From Tannerella forsythia (lineage in GTDB: Bacteria; Bacteroidota; Bacteroidia; Bacteroidales; Tannerellaceae), in NCBI RefSeq assembly GCF_001006485.1, contig NZ_JUET01000058.1, positions 248,001-312,000 on the forward strand: DNA of 64,000 nucleotides, in the 5' to 3' direction. This document shows, piece by piece, positions 9,458 through 18,400 of this stretch. The position numbers were made by a program, and so were the translations under genes. The first letter of the stretch is position 1. Each line of letters begins with the position of its first letter. The notes below the pieces were generated by a model. It was not told where the DNA came from and ran no database searches. It saw only the letters and a program-made list of their open reading frames with translations.

Positions 9458-9564
9458 ATCATTTGTTGAGTTGTTTGATTGTTGAGATGTTCGCCTCTAC
9501 ACGTATCCGATGGCTGAATGCTGACCGCTGACTGCTGAATGACAATTAACCATTGACAATTAAA
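9458..9564. repeat. Short intergenic repeat units
   Basis: GTTGAGTTGTTTGATTGTTG, GCTGAATGCTGACCGCTGAC and CAATTAACCATTGACAATTA follow one another. They are the reverse-oriented counterparts of units at 1800-1920 and recur at 16554-16640. Confidence 0.6.
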
Positions 9565-10698
9565 TTAACTCATGCCCTCGACCATCAGGCGGGCGGCCTT
9601 CTGTGAGGCGCCGGGTTGACCGAGAGCGGCGATCACGTGGTCGTAGCCTTCCAACATACGGGTGCGATCTTCCGAGTCTTCAACAATGCGCTTCAGTTCG
9701 GCATGGATGCGTTCGGGCGAGAACTTTGCCCCAAAAAGTTCAGACACAACTTCGCATCCGGCAATCAGGTTGACGAGTGAGATGTAGGGCACGTGAAAAA
9801 AACGTTCGAACACGAAATTGACGAGCCGTCCGCCCGAGACGTGATAGCATACTACTTGCGGTACACGGAACAGGGCGGCTTCGAGGGTTGCCGTACCCGA
9901 CGTGACCAATGCGACACTTGCGTGCGAGAGCAGGTTGTACGTTTGTCCGTAGAGGATCTTTGGCATCGCTCTCCCGCAGAGGCAATCCCGGTAATCGTCG
10001 GCGGTCAGTCCGGGAGCGCCTGCCACAACGGCTTGAAGATCGGGAATTCGTGCAGCCACATCGAGCATCACCGGAAGATTTTGACGGATTTCGTGGCGGC
10101 GACTGCCGGCGAGCAGTGCCAGAACGGGTTGATCCGTCAGGCCGTGGTCATGCCGGAACGTATCGGGCTGGTCACGCTGTGCTTCCCGGAATGCGGCAAC
10201 GGCATCGACCGAAGGATTACCGACATAATCGACCGGATAGTCGAGCGACTTGAAGAAGTCGACCTCGAAAGGCAGGATGCAGAACATACGGTCCACATAG
10301 CGACGGAACGATTGAATGCGGTATTTCTTCCATGCCCATATCTTCGGTGAGATATAGTAATAGACAGGGATTCGTAATGTGGTTTTGACAAACCGGGCGA
10401 TTTTCAGGTTGAACCCCGGATAATCGACGAGCAGTACCACGTCGGGGCGATATGCGCGGATATCGTTTCGGCAAAGGCGCATGTTGCGCAGAATGGTACG
10501 GGTGTGCAGCACGACGGGGATCACTCCCATATACGCCATCTCGCGGTAATGCTTGACGAGCGTACCACCGGCAGCCTGCATCAGGTCGCCTCCGAAAAAA
10601 CGGAACTCCGCATGCGGATCTTCCGCTTTCAGCGCGGTCATCAGGTTCGAGGCATGCAGATCGCCCGAGGCTTCACCGGCAATAAGATAGTATTTCAT
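9565..10698 (-). CDS. lpxB: Lipid-A-disaccharide synthase
   Basis: 377 residues, close to the usual ~380. The N-terminus MKYYLIAGEASGDLHA is the LpxB signature; FFGGDLMQAAGG, VDYPGFNLKIA, YYISPKIWAWKK, LAGSRRHEIRQNLPVML and SGTATLEAAL follow in family order. It condenses UDP-diacylglucosamine with lipid X at the inner face of the inner membrane, the disaccharide step of lipid A synthesis. Six bases separate it from surE, so both share the surE promoter. Confidence 0.95.
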   Translation of the reverse strand: MKYYLIAGEASGDLHASNLMTALKAEDPHAEFRFFGGDLMQAAGGTLVKHYREMAYMGVIPVVLHTRTILRNMRLCRNDIRAYRPDVVLLVDYPGFNLKIARFVKTTLRIPVYYYISPKIWAWKKYRIQSFRRYVDRMFCILPFEVDFFKSLDYPVDYVGNPSVDAVAAFREAQRDQPDTFRHDHGLTDQPVLALLAGSRRHEIRQNLPVMLDVAARIPDLQAVVAGAPGLTADDYRDCLCGRAMPKILYGQTYNLLSHASVALVTSGTATLEAALFRVPQVVCYHVSGGRLVNFVFERFFHVPYISLVNLIAGCEVVSELFGAKFSPERIHAELKRIVEDSEDRTRMLEGYDHVIAALGQPGASQKAARLMVEGMS

Positions 10699-10704
10699 CG
10701 GAGA

Positions 10705-11475
10705 CTAATCGTCGATTTGCCAATCTTTTAATGTTTCCATAAAAGCGTAATCGGTCACATCGAGTTTGCAGGGAACGAGTGAGGCGTATCCTGCATCGAG
10801 CATTCGTGTATCGTTGTCCGGAAAAATCGGTTCGTAGTTCAGAAACTCACCGGTGAGCCAGAATTGGGGTTCCCCGTTCTCATCGTAGGTCTGCCGGTAT
10901 TCCTTGATCCATCGTCCGTCGGCCTGTCTGCAAATGGCCATGCCTTTGACTTTCGCCCTGTTCGGCACGTTCAGGTTCAGATAGGTACCGTGCGGCAATC
11001 CCCGTCGCAGCACCTCTTTCGCAAGTTGCTGTGCCAGACGTACCGACTCGGAGAAATCAGCCTCCGGCTTGTATTGATACAGCGAGACACCCATGGAAGG
11101 GATGTCGAGCGCACAACCTTCGACAACAGCCCCCATCGTTCCGGAGTAATGCACGCTGATGGCTTGATTGCCGCCGTGGTTAATCCCTGACACGACGAGG
11201 TCGGGCTTACGATCGGCTACCTCGTTCAGATACAGTTTGACACAGTCAGTCGGCGTGCCTGTACAACGGTAAACCGTCAGTCCTTCGGCACGTTCGATAC
11301 AGGTATAGGATATGGACACGTTTGTCGTGATGGCTGTCGACATGCCCGATCGCGGTCCGTCAGGCGCCATGACGACCACGTCGCCCAGCTCGTGCAAGCC
11401 GTCGGCCAGGGCGCGAATGCCCTGCGCTTCGATGCCATCGTCGTTTGTAACTAAAATCAATGCTTGTTTCTTCAT
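10705..11475 (-). CDS. surE: 5'/3'-nucleotidase SurE
   Basis: 256 residues from the ATG at 11475. The metal-binding N-terminus [13 protein letters not shown], the loop [10 protein letters not shown] and SGINHGGN are all present. SurE hydrolyses nucleoside monophosphates in the cytoplasm. An upstream TTG (11499) would add eight residues but lies before the predicted transcript start (~11492), so the ATG is preferred. It is followed by lpxB, the same order as in several Bacteroidetes. Confidence 0.94.
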   Translation of the reverse strand: MKKQALILVTNDDGIEAQGIRALADGLHELGDVVVMAPDGPRSGMSTAITTNVSISYTCIERAEGLTVYRCTGTPTDCVKLYLNEVADRKPDLVVSGINHGGNQAISVHYSGTMGAVVEGCALDIPSMGVSLYQYKPEADFSESVRLAQQLAKEVLRRGLPHGTYLNLNVPNRAKVKGMAICRQADGRWIKEYRQTYDENGEPQFWLTGEFLNYEPIFPDNDTRMLDAGYASLVPCKLDVTDYAFMETLKDWQIDD

Positions 11476-11496
11476 GCTCTTCTTTTTTGTCGCCCG

Positions 11497-11528
11497 CAAA
11501 AATACGGAATTGTTAAATCATCCCCAAA
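11497..11528 (-). promoter_or_regulatory. surE-lpxB promoter
   Basis: On the minus strand: -33 TTTG (complement of 11525-11528), 20 nt, -7 TATTTTTG (complement of 11497-11504). The leader is ~17 nt. The -33 box abuts that of the divergent cls promoter. Confidence 0.75.
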
Positions 11529-11560
11529 TTTGCATTTCACGCTCCATAAGCCTATCTTTA
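11529..11560 (+). promoter_or_regulatory. cls promoter, back-to-back with surE promoter
   Basis: TTTG at 11529-11532, 20 nt, TATCTTTA at 11553-11560. The transcript would start ~11565, before the ATG at 11581. Together with the surE -33 box it forms the palindrome CAAATTTG (11525-11532). Confidence 0.6.
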
Positions 11561-11580
11561 TGCCCTCAACCGAATGTTCC

Positions 11581-13014
11581 ATGCTCGATATATCGTTACA
11601 TACCGTCGTCGGCCTGACGCTGTTCGTATTGTACGCCATCTCCGTTTTGGGATTGGTGCTTGTCATTCTGCTGGAAAACCGAAATCCGCTGAAAACGATT
11701 TCATGGGTGATCGTCCTGCTGACATTGCCGGGCATCGGGCTTGTCTTTTATTTCTTCTTCGGACAGGATAACCGTCGACAACGCATCATCTCGAGGCGTA
11801 CTTACAAACGTATCATGAAGCCCCTGCACTCCGGGGTCCCGGAGCAGGATAAATGTCTCGTTTTGACGGCTTACCGGCCTTTGGTGAAATTGCTGAATCG
11901 TGACGGTCACAACCCGCTGCTCTATGGCAGTTCCATTACCACCTATACGAACGGAGCCGCTAAGTTCGCCGCGTTTATGGAGGCGTTGCGACAGGCTCGT
12001 CATCATATCCATATGCAATATTATATCATTGCCGATGACGAAATCGGGAGGCAGGTGAAGAGCCTGCTCATAACCAAAGCGCGTGAAGGCGTGCAAGTGC
12101 GTGTGCTGTATGACGATGTGGGGAGCTGGAATGTGAAGGAGAAGTTCTTTCGGGAGATGAAAGCAGCGGGTATCGAGGTGTATTCGTTCCTGCGGGTCGC
12201 TTTCCCTGTGCTTACGAGCAAGGTCAACTACCGGAATCATCGAAAGATTGCCGTGATCGACGGCAAGATCGGTTTTATCGGCGGGATGAATATTGCCGAT
12301 CGATACATCAAGGGGGTGTCGTGGGGCGTATGGCGCGACACGCATTTCCGGATCGAAGGGAAAGGGGTTCACGGCCTGCAATCGGCGTTTCTGATCGACT
12401 GGTATGTGGCCGGCAAGCAACTGATCAAAGGTGAAGACTACTATCCCGGCGAAGCCATCTTCGGCGATAATATCCTGCAGATCATTGCCAGTGGCCCCAC
12501 CGGCCCATGGCGTACCTTGCTTCAGGCGGTTATCTTCTGCATCACAAATGCCAAAAAGTACCTCTATATCCAGACGCCTTACTTCCTGCCTACCGAAAGC
12601 ATGAATCAGGCGCTCCAGACAGCTGCGCTGGGAGGCATCGACGTACGGTTGATGCTGCCCGAACGTTCCGATACGCGGAGCGCACATCTGGCGACTCATT
12701 CGTTCTTAGACGATATGCTTCGGGCCGGTGTCAAGGTTTATTTTTATAAAGCAGGCTTCCTTCACTCCAAACTGCTTTTGGTCGACGACGAGCTGGCGTG
12801 TATCGGCTCAGCCAACTTCGATTTTCGCAGCTTCGAACACAATTTTGAGGTCAATGCTTTCGTCTATCATCATCCTTTTGCGCTGGAGATGAAACAAATG
12901 TTTATGGATGATCTGAAAAACTGCGAGACGGTTTATCCCGTTCAATGGCTGAACCGTCCGCTGACCAAACGACTGATCGAATCGTTTATGCGTCTGTTCT
13001 CGCCTCTTCTCTGA
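11581..13014 (+). CDS. cls: Cardiolipin synthase
   Basis: 477 residues from ATG 11581, the normal length. Two N-terminal membrane spans surround LLENRNPLKTISW, followed by two phospholipase-D HKD motifs: HRKIAVIDGKIGFIGG and HSKLLLVDDELACIGS. It joins two phosphatidylglycerols (or PG plus PE) into cardiolipin at the inner membrane. The frame is open further upstream, but a start at 11560 would overlap the predicted -7 box, so 11581 is chosen. Its last 29 nt overlap the convergent rsmD gene. Confidence 0.93.
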   Translation: MLDISLHTVVGLTLFVLYAISVLGLVLVILLENRNPLKTISWVIVLLTLPGIGLVFYFFFGQDNRRQRIISRRTYKRIMKPLHSGVPEQDKCLVLTAYRPLVKLLNRDGHNPLLYGSSITTYTNGAAKFAAFMEALRQARHHIHMQYYIIADDEIGRQVKSLLITKAREGVQVRVLYDDVGSWNVKEKFFREMKAAGIEVYSFLRVAFPVLTSKVNYRNHRKIAVIDGKIGFIGGMNIADRYIKGVSWGVWRDTHFRIEGKGVHGLQSAFLIDWYVAGKQLIKGEDYYPGEAIFGDNILQIIASGPTGPWRTLLQAVIFCITNAKKYLYIQTPYFLPTESMNQALQTAALGGIDVRLMLPERSDTRSAHLATHSFLDDMLRAGVKVYFYKAGFLHSKLLLVDDELACIGSANFDFRSFEHNFEVNAFVYHHPFALEMKQMFMDDLKNCETVYPVQWLNRPLTKRLIESFMRLFSPLL

Positions 13015-13543
13015 TGAAGAAGGAGAAATGTACGGAGCCGTAAACACGCTGCCGGCTGAAGCAAGGATGTGCTGAAAAATCGAACGTTTTGGGATGCTCC
13101 AGCACGAAGATACCGCCTTCGGAAAGGAGATAGCCGTTCGTTACAAGCTCCGGCAACTTTGATAATTCCGGTAAAGCATACGGCGGATCGGCAAAGATGA
13201 AGTCAAAGGTCTGTTTCGGCGCCGAAGGCAGATATCGGAACACGTCGCCGCGAATCAGTTCGAGGGCGTCGGTCTTGAGTTCACCGGCGATCTTGGCGAT
13301 AAATGCCGCATGCGCGCGGTTCGCTTCGACGGCCGTCACACGTCCACAACCTCTCGACAACAATTCGAACGAGATGCTCCCCGTGCCGGCAAACAGATCG
13401 AGGGCTGTCATCCCTTCCCAGTCGACCAAGTTTTCGAGTACGTTAAACAGATTTTCTTTGGCAAAATCGGTCGTCGGACGGGCGTTGAACGACGAGGGTA
13501 CCTGAAACCGGCGACGCCCGTAGATGCCTCTTATGATTCGCAT
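12986..13543 (-). CDS. rsmD: 16S rRNA (guanine966-N2)-methyltransferase
   Basis: 185 residues. MRIIRGIYGRRRFQVP is the RsmD start, TDFAKENLFNVL follows, the SAM-binding loop is LDLFAGTGSISFE and the catalytic motif is DPPY. It methylates G966 of 16S rRNA during 30S assembly. The gene begins 13 nt inside the end of the DUF3822 gene, an arrangement that is conserved in Bacteroidetes, and ends overlapping cls head-on. Confidence 0.93.
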   Translation of the reverse strand: MRIIRGIYGRRRFQVPSSFNARPTTDFAKENLFNVLENLVDWEGMTALDLFAGTGSISFELLSRGCGRVTAVEANRAHAAFIAKIAGELKTDALELIRGDVFRYLPSAPKQTFDFIFADPPYALPELSKLPELVTNGYLLSEGGIFVLEHPKTFDFSAHPCFSRQRVYGSVHFSFFIREEARTDA

Positions 13544-14343
13544 CCCATCAACGCAATTACATCGGCCAGCATTGGTGCATCGGAAGGGGCGGCCGGTAGA
13601 TTCATCGGTTCAACCTGCATCAGGTAATTCCGTAGCGTATCGCGTATGTCGGGAAAAAACGCCGGTGCAGCCGAAAGAAAGAGCTGATCGTCAATCGGAT
13701 TCAAATCCAACTGCTTCCAGATATAAAGCAAATAGTACAAGATATCCGTACGGTCGTCGATACGAAATCCGTTAACAAATCGTAAGGCCCCCTTATCGAA
13801 GCATGCTGCGTCCATCCTGTCTTCCTGCAGCACGGCATACAACTGTTTCGGATAAGCGGTTCGGCTTTGTTTCTGCCAGTGGAGCAGGAGCGGAGCGATA
13901 CCATGTACGAACGTCGCCCGGGGCTGCAACTGCAGAAAGAGCGTATGTATTTCGGGATCAACTCCGAACAGCAATACGGCTTCGAGCTCTTTCAGAGGCT
14001 GAAAGAGTGCCTTCTCGCCGGGTGAGGAGAACGTAAACGCCATCAATTGCTGTGTCCGGTCTTCTGCAAAGACTGCTTCGGGTACGAGCGTGTAGGGATC
14101 TCCCGTACTTACGACCGATAGCTCCTTATACGAATAAGAAAAAAACGGATGCTCGGAAGAGACCTCTTGTAACGCATGTGCGTATGGTCGGGAGCGGTCT
14201 AACTCGACCGACCGGTAGAAGAAACTCTTCGGTTGCAAAGGGATATGCCCAACAAAAGAAAGTCCACCCGGCGATAGCCGAATAGACATTCTGTATTTTT
14301 CCGAATTATGAGCCGTTAACGTGCCAGAAACACGAAAGTTCAT
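13531..14343 (-). CDS. DUF3822 family protein
   Basis: 270 residues, matching the Bacteroidetes-specific DUF3822 family by its start (MSIRLSPGGLSFVG), the YVLVPEAVF-like stretch TLVPEAVFAED and its position beside rsmD. The family has an ASKHA-like (actin/hexokinase) look, but no function is established. It overlaps rsmD by 13 nt and sits 6 nt after the membrane-anchored gene upstream, so the three form one operon. No signal peptide. Confidence 0.8.
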   Translation of the reverse strand: MNFRVSGTLTAHNSEKYRMSIRLSPGGLSFVGHIPLQPKSFFYRSVELDRSRPYAHALQEVSSEHPFFSYSYKELSVVSTGDPYTLVPEAVFAEDRTQQLMAFTFSSPGEKALFQPLKELEAVLLFGVDPEIHTLFLQLQPRATFVHGIAPLLLHWQKQSRTAYPKQLYAVLQEDRMDAACFDKGALRFVNGFRIDDRTDILYYLLYIWKQLDLNPIDDQLFLSAAPAFFPDIRDTLRNYLMQVEPMNLPAAPSDAPMLADVIALMGCES

Positions 14344-14349
14344 ACCGCC

Positions 14350-15036
14350 TTACTCCCAGTTACCGGCGTTGTTGTTGATCTCCGTAATCGAGCCCACCTT
14401 GAGCCCTTCATACCGTTTCATCTTGCGCATCCTGTCTTTCAGATTGGCAAGCTGCCGGCTGTTCAAATCGCTCAGGTAACCGTCGTAAGGTACACGACAT
14501 TCGAACACTTTCACCGTATATCCCGACGACGAAGAGAGCGTTGCCGTATCCATTTCGAACCGGGTATTGACTCCTGCCACCGGAACGAAAGCGAGTGAGT
14601 CTACATTATAATTAGGTCCGAACAAGGTATCTTTGGCCAATACCCACATCGTATCGCGTCTGAAGTTCTCCAGCCCGTTTTTAATCACCTCATCGTTCTT
14701 CCCGGTTTTGCGAGCTCTCTCAATGATCGCCACGGCTTTCTTTTCCGTTAGCCCTGCCTCCAATTGATCGTCAGACAAAACACCTTCTTTCACGACAAAC
14801 GGCAATTTTTCTTCTTTCAAGAATTTTCCTAATTCTTCAAAATTTGCAGCATGTACTCCATGTCTGTTCTTGTACTCGATCTGCGCCTTACGGATATCGA
14901 TCAGCCGATGCTGGATAGCCGTTTCGCGGGCTTTATGTTCAAGATCAAACTCAATCGGGCCCATCACGCTTCTGTAGCACATGTAAACCAGCAGCAAAGC
15001 CGCCACAACCAATAATACTTTCAGTGTAATTTTCAT
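14350..15036 (-). CDS. Membrane-anchored protein of unknown function, pseudopilin-like N-terminus
   Basis: 228 residues. One N-terminal span (residues ~4-21, LKVLLVVAALLLVYMCY) is followed by a helix with HRLIDIRKAQIEYKNRHG and FEELGKFLKE, which resembles the start of type II/IV pseudopilins. The rest is presumably periplasmic. I do not recognise a named family. It heads the operon with DUF3822 and rsmD; a -7 box TATATTTG lies at the complement of 15071-15078. Confidence 0.7.
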   Translation of the reverse strand: MKITLKVLLVVAALLLVYMCYRSVMGPIEFDLEHKARETAIQHRLIDIRKAQIEYKNRHGVHAANFEELGKFLKEEKLPFVVKEGVLSDDQLEAGLTEKKAVAIIERARKTGKNDEVIKNGLENFRRDTMWVLAKDTLFGPNYNVDSLAFVPVAGVNTRFEMDTATLSSSSGYTVKVFECRVPYDGYLSDLNSRQLANLKDRMRKMKRYEGLKVGSITEINNNAGNWE

Positions 15037-15128
15037 GTCGTATATTCGTTTTTTTATGATTTCGTTGCTGCAAATATAAAGAAGATTATTTAAAGCTGTA
15101 ACTTTATCGCGAAAATAATTTCATATCC

Positions 15129-16553
15129 ATGATTCATCGGTTTATTTTTCAACAGATTCGTAACGTTTTTCCTTACGAACCCACAGATGAGCAGCGTAGG
15201 GCGATCGATAGGCTCTCGCATTTCCTCTCTTCTCCGGTATCTGACGATGTGTTTCTGCTGAAGGGATATGCCGGAACCGGAAAGACGTCGCTGCTCGGAG
15301 CCACGGTCAAGGCGCTGACGGCGTTGAGGCGGTCAGTCGTTTTGCTGGCACCTACCGGACGGGCGGCGAAGGTGTTTTCGGAATATGCGGGACGCAATGC
15401 ATTGACAATCCACCGGAAAATCTATCGACAGAAAACGTTCTCGAACGAGTTTACCGGATTCTCATTAGCACCCAACCTGCATCAAGATACATTGTTTATT
15501 ATCGACGAGGCATCCATGATCTCGAACGATGATGCCGGCATGGCTTCGTTCGGCAGCGGGCGGCTGCTCGATGACCTGATTCGTTATGTCTACAACGGCA
15601 AGGGTTGCAAGCTGATTCTGCTCGGCGATGGCGCACAGCTTCCGCCCGTCTTGCAAAGTGAAAGTCCGGCCATGAATCCTGACTGCCTCAAAGGGTATTC
15701 GTTGCACGTGCAGGAGTGCTCACTTACGCAGGTCGTACGCCAGGATAAAGATTCCGGTATTCTTTACAATGCGACGCTGATCCGTGACTGCCTGCGCCGG
15801 AAGCAGATCGACCGGTATCCCGTTCTTCGAATCGATGGGTTCGAGGATCTTCGCAAGGTGGGCGGCGAAGAGCTGATCGAAGAGATTGCATCGGCTTACA
15901 GCCGTGACGGGGCAGATGAGACGATCGTGATCTGTCGATCGAACAAACGGGCGACACTTTATAATAATGGCATAAGAAACCGGATTCTGTACAGGGAAGA
16001 GGAAATCTCGTCCGGTGACCGGCTGATGGTGGTACGAAATAATTACTTCTGGACGTCGTCCTGCAAAATGATGGATTTTATTGCCAACGGCGAGATGGTC
16101 GAGGTGTTGCGCGTCCGCCGTACGCTCGACATGTACGGCTTCCGCTTTTGCGATGTGTGGGTACGGTTTCAGGACTACGATCTGGAGATCGAACTGCGTA
16201 TCTTGCTCGACACCCTGCAAACCGACGCGCCGGCACTGCCGAAAGAACAATACGATCGGCTCTTTTACAGTGTACTGGAAGATTATGCCGACGAGCCCAC
16301 GAAAGCGGCGAAGATGAAGAAGCTGAAAGTCGACCCCTACTATAATGCCGTGCAGGTAAAATATGCGTATGCCGTCACCTGTCATAAGGCGCAGGGAGGA
16401 CAGTGGCGGAATGTTTTTCTGGATATCGGCTATATGACGAAAGAGATGCTGGGCGAAGATTTCTACCGGTGGCTCTATACCGCCTTCACCCGCGCCACCC
16501 ATCGGCTGTATATAGTCAACCTCCCTAAAGAATTTGAAGAAGAGGGGGAATAA
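15129..16553 (+). CDS. RecD-like DNA helicase (AAA_30/UvrD_C_2)
   Basis: 474 residues. Walker A LLKGYAGTGKTSLLG, motif Ia LLAPTGRAAK, Walker B IIDEASMIS, motif III LLGDGAQLPPV and the C-terminal superfamily-1 motif AYAVTCHKAQGGQW with LYTAFTRATHRLYIV. This is a superfamily 1B helicase core without RecD's N-terminal domain; it should translocate 5'-3' on single-stranded DNA. In Bacteroidetes it often sits opposite the DUF3822 gene, as here. Confidence 0.9.
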   Translation: MIHRFIFQQIRNVFPYEPTDEQRRAIDRLSHFLSSPVSDDVFLLKGYAGTGKTSLLGATVKALTALRRSVVLLAPTGRAAKVFSEYAGRNALTIHRKIYRQKTFSNEFTGFSLAPNLHQDTLFIIDEASMISNDDAGMASFGSGRLLDDLIRYVYNGKGCKLILLGDGAQLPPVLQSESPAMNPDCLKGYSLHVQECSLTQVVRQDKDSGILYNATLIRDCLRRKQIDRYPVLRIDGFEDLRKVGGEELIEEIASAYSRDGADETIVICRSNKRATLYNNGIRNRILYREEEISSGDRLMVVRNNYFWTSSCKMMDFIANGEMVEVLRVRRTLDMYGFRFCDVWVRFQDYDLEIELRILLDTLQTDAPALPKEQYDRLFYSVLEDYADEPTKAAKMKKLKVDPYYNAVQVKYAYAVTCHKAQGGQWRNVFLDIGYMTKEMLGEDFYRWLYTAFTRATHRLYIVNLPKEFEEEGE

Positions 16554-17027
16554 TTGTCAATGGTTATGCCTTTGCGGGCGTTGAGGTGTTTAGTTGTTTA
16601 GTTGTTTAGTTGTTGGCTGACAGCTGAATACTGACCGCTAACGATTATGTCAGGCTTACAGCCCTCTAACCAAAGTATGGGCATGGATCCCCCACCCTAC
16701 GGGATGGGGCTGAAATATATCGGGCTTGCAGCCCTTTCGGGTAATGGTTATGCGTGTTATACGCCGAATCATGTACTCGGAATGACAATTAACGATTAAA
16801 AAACAGCCCTGAAAGGGTGTGTTAATTCAGCCCGATGGGTAGCGAAGGGAAGCGTAGGGAAAAAAGGTACCCTCTCGGCAGAGGGCTGAAAGCCTGAATT
16901 AAATTGTTTTTTGTTTGATGGTTTAAGAATATAGGGGCGAACAAAACGTGAATTAATTTTGTTTTGGGGATGATATAATAAGGATAATATTTACTTTTGC
17001 ATTTTCTTCCCCAAAGAGGATGGACTT
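16554..17027. repeat. Repeat-rich intergenic region
   Basis: No gene. Units include GTTTAGTTGTTTAGTTGTTT, GACAGCTGAATACTGACCGC, GGCTTACAGCCCT/GGCTTGCAGCCCT, CAGCCCTGAAAGGGTG and AGGGCTGAAAGCCTGAATTA (16883-16902); the last is also at 1872-1895. The right end holds a -7 box TACTTTTG (16992-16999) and the ribosome site AAAGAGGA before the next gene. Confidence 0.7.
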
Positions 17028-17666
17028 ATGACTGATAAAGAACAATTGACTCAACTGACAAGCCATATCCGGAAGTTAGTCGAACTGACCGAACAGATGC
17101 ACGAGACGGAAATCTATCCGGTTTCTTTTTTTAGCGAGTCTTTTGATTTGATATATAAGATACAGGACCGTCTCCATGCGATGGAGATGGGGCAGATCGA
17201 ACTGTTTGATCAAAAGATACGGGAACATCAGGCGCAGATCTCATCGGTCGATCGACCGGTAAGACGAACGGCAGTCGGTCTCATGGAGGCGATTCATCCT
17301 CCGATACTTGCCACCGACGAACGATCATCTGCCCCGTCTGTCCCACCCGTTCCGGTAAGCCGTAACACAGCCCCTCCGGTAGCGTCTTCTTCTTTCCGCG
17401 AAAAGGCGGAAACATCATTGAACGACAAGATGGAAAAGGCTAAACTGACCGATCTGCGCAAGGCTTTTACACTGAACGACCGGTTCCGTTTCTGTCGCGA
17501 ACTGTTCGGAGGGGACGAACAGCAGATGAATCGTGTAATCAGCGAGTTGAATGAAACGGCTTCGTACGGACAAGCGCTCGTCCTTTTGAAGAACGTGACC
17601 GACTGGGACTTTGAAAACGATTCGGTGATCGACTTTCTCAAACTCGTGGAGCGTCGGTTTCTGTAA
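17028..17666 (+). CDS. Conserved Bacteroidales protein of unknown function
   Basis: 212 residues: a helical N-terminal third (residues 1-75), a Pro/Ser-rich linker (~85-125, SAPSVPPVPVSRNTAPP), and a compact helical C-terminal domain (~135-212, DLRKAFTLNDRFRFCRELFGG). No signal peptide and no catalytic motif. A clear RBS (AAAGAGGA) precedes the ATG. It lies 14 nt upstream of rsmI and is probably co-transcribed with it. Function is not known to me; the domain layout suggests a cytoplasmic adaptor. Confidence 0.75.
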   Translation: MTDKEQLTQLTSHIRKLVELTEQMHETEIYPVSFFSESFDLIYKIQDRLHAMEMGQIELFDQKIREHQAQISSVDRPVRRTAVGLMEAIHPPILATDERSSAPSVPPVPVSRNTAPPVASSSFREKAETSLNDKMEKAKLTDLRKAFTLNDRFRFCRELFGGDEQQMNRVISELNETASYGQALVLLKNVTDWDFENDSVIDFLKLVERRFL

Positions 17667-17680
17667 AAGCGTCGCACCAC

Positions 17681-18382
17681 ATGGCCAAATTGTATATCGT
17701 ACCTACTCCGGTCGGAAACCTCGAAGATATGACGTTTCGTGCGGTGCGGATTCTCAAAGAGGCCGACCTGATTCTGGCCGAAGATACGCGAACGAGCAGC
17801 GTCTTACTCAAACATTACGAGATACGGAACCGGGTACAGTCACATCACAAGTTCAACGAACACCGGACGGTGAAAGAGATTGTCGAACGGGTGATAGCTG
17901 GCGAAAACATCGCGTTGATCTCCGATGCGGGCACACCGGGCATCTCCGATCCGGGCTTCCTGCTCGTGCGCGAATGCATTCGTCAAGGTGCGGAGGTGGA
18001 ATGTCTGCCGGGAGCCACAGCTTTCGTGCCGGCACTTGTGGTATCGGGACTGCCGACCGACCGCTTTTGCTTCGAAGGATTCCTGCCGCCGAAGAAAGGA
18101 CGACAGACGCGTCTGCGTGCACTGGCCGCCGAAGAACGGAGCATCGTCCTCTACGAATCTCCCTACCGGATTCTTAAAACATTGACGCAATTGGCTGAAT
18201 TCTTCGGAAAAGAACGGCGGGCTTCCCTTTCGCGCGAACTCTCGAAACGTTTCGAGGAGACATGCCGGGGAACAATCGAAGAACTGATTTCTTACTTTTC
18301 CGTGAACGAACCGAAAGGGGAATTTGTTATAATAGTGTCCGGCGCCGGAGCGTCGGACAAAGAAAATGAACATAACGTATAA
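17681..18382 (+). CDS. rsmI: 16S rRNA (cytidine1402-2'-O)-methyltransferase
   Basis: 233 residues. Tetrapyrrole-methylase fold with the RsmI signatures PTPVGNLEDMTFRA at the N-terminus, AEDTRTS, SDAGTPGISDPG and LPGATAFVPALVVSGLP. It methylates the 2'-O of C1402 in 16S rRNA. The C-terminal extension seen in some orthologues is absent, so this is the short form usual in Bacteroidetes. Confidence 0.95.
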   Translation: MAKLYIVPTPVGNLEDMTFRAVRILKEADLILAEDTRTSSVLLKHYEIRNRVQSHHKFNEHRTVKEIVERVIAGENIALISDAGTPGISDPGFLLVRECIRQGAEVECLPGATAFVPALVVSGLPTDRFCFEGFLPPKKGRQTRLRALAAEERSIVLYESPYRILKTLTQLAEFFGKERRASLSRELSKRFEETCRGTIEELISYFSVNEPKGEFVIIVSGAGASDKENEHNV

Positions 18383-18400
18383 TTATTTATTCAACTCAAA

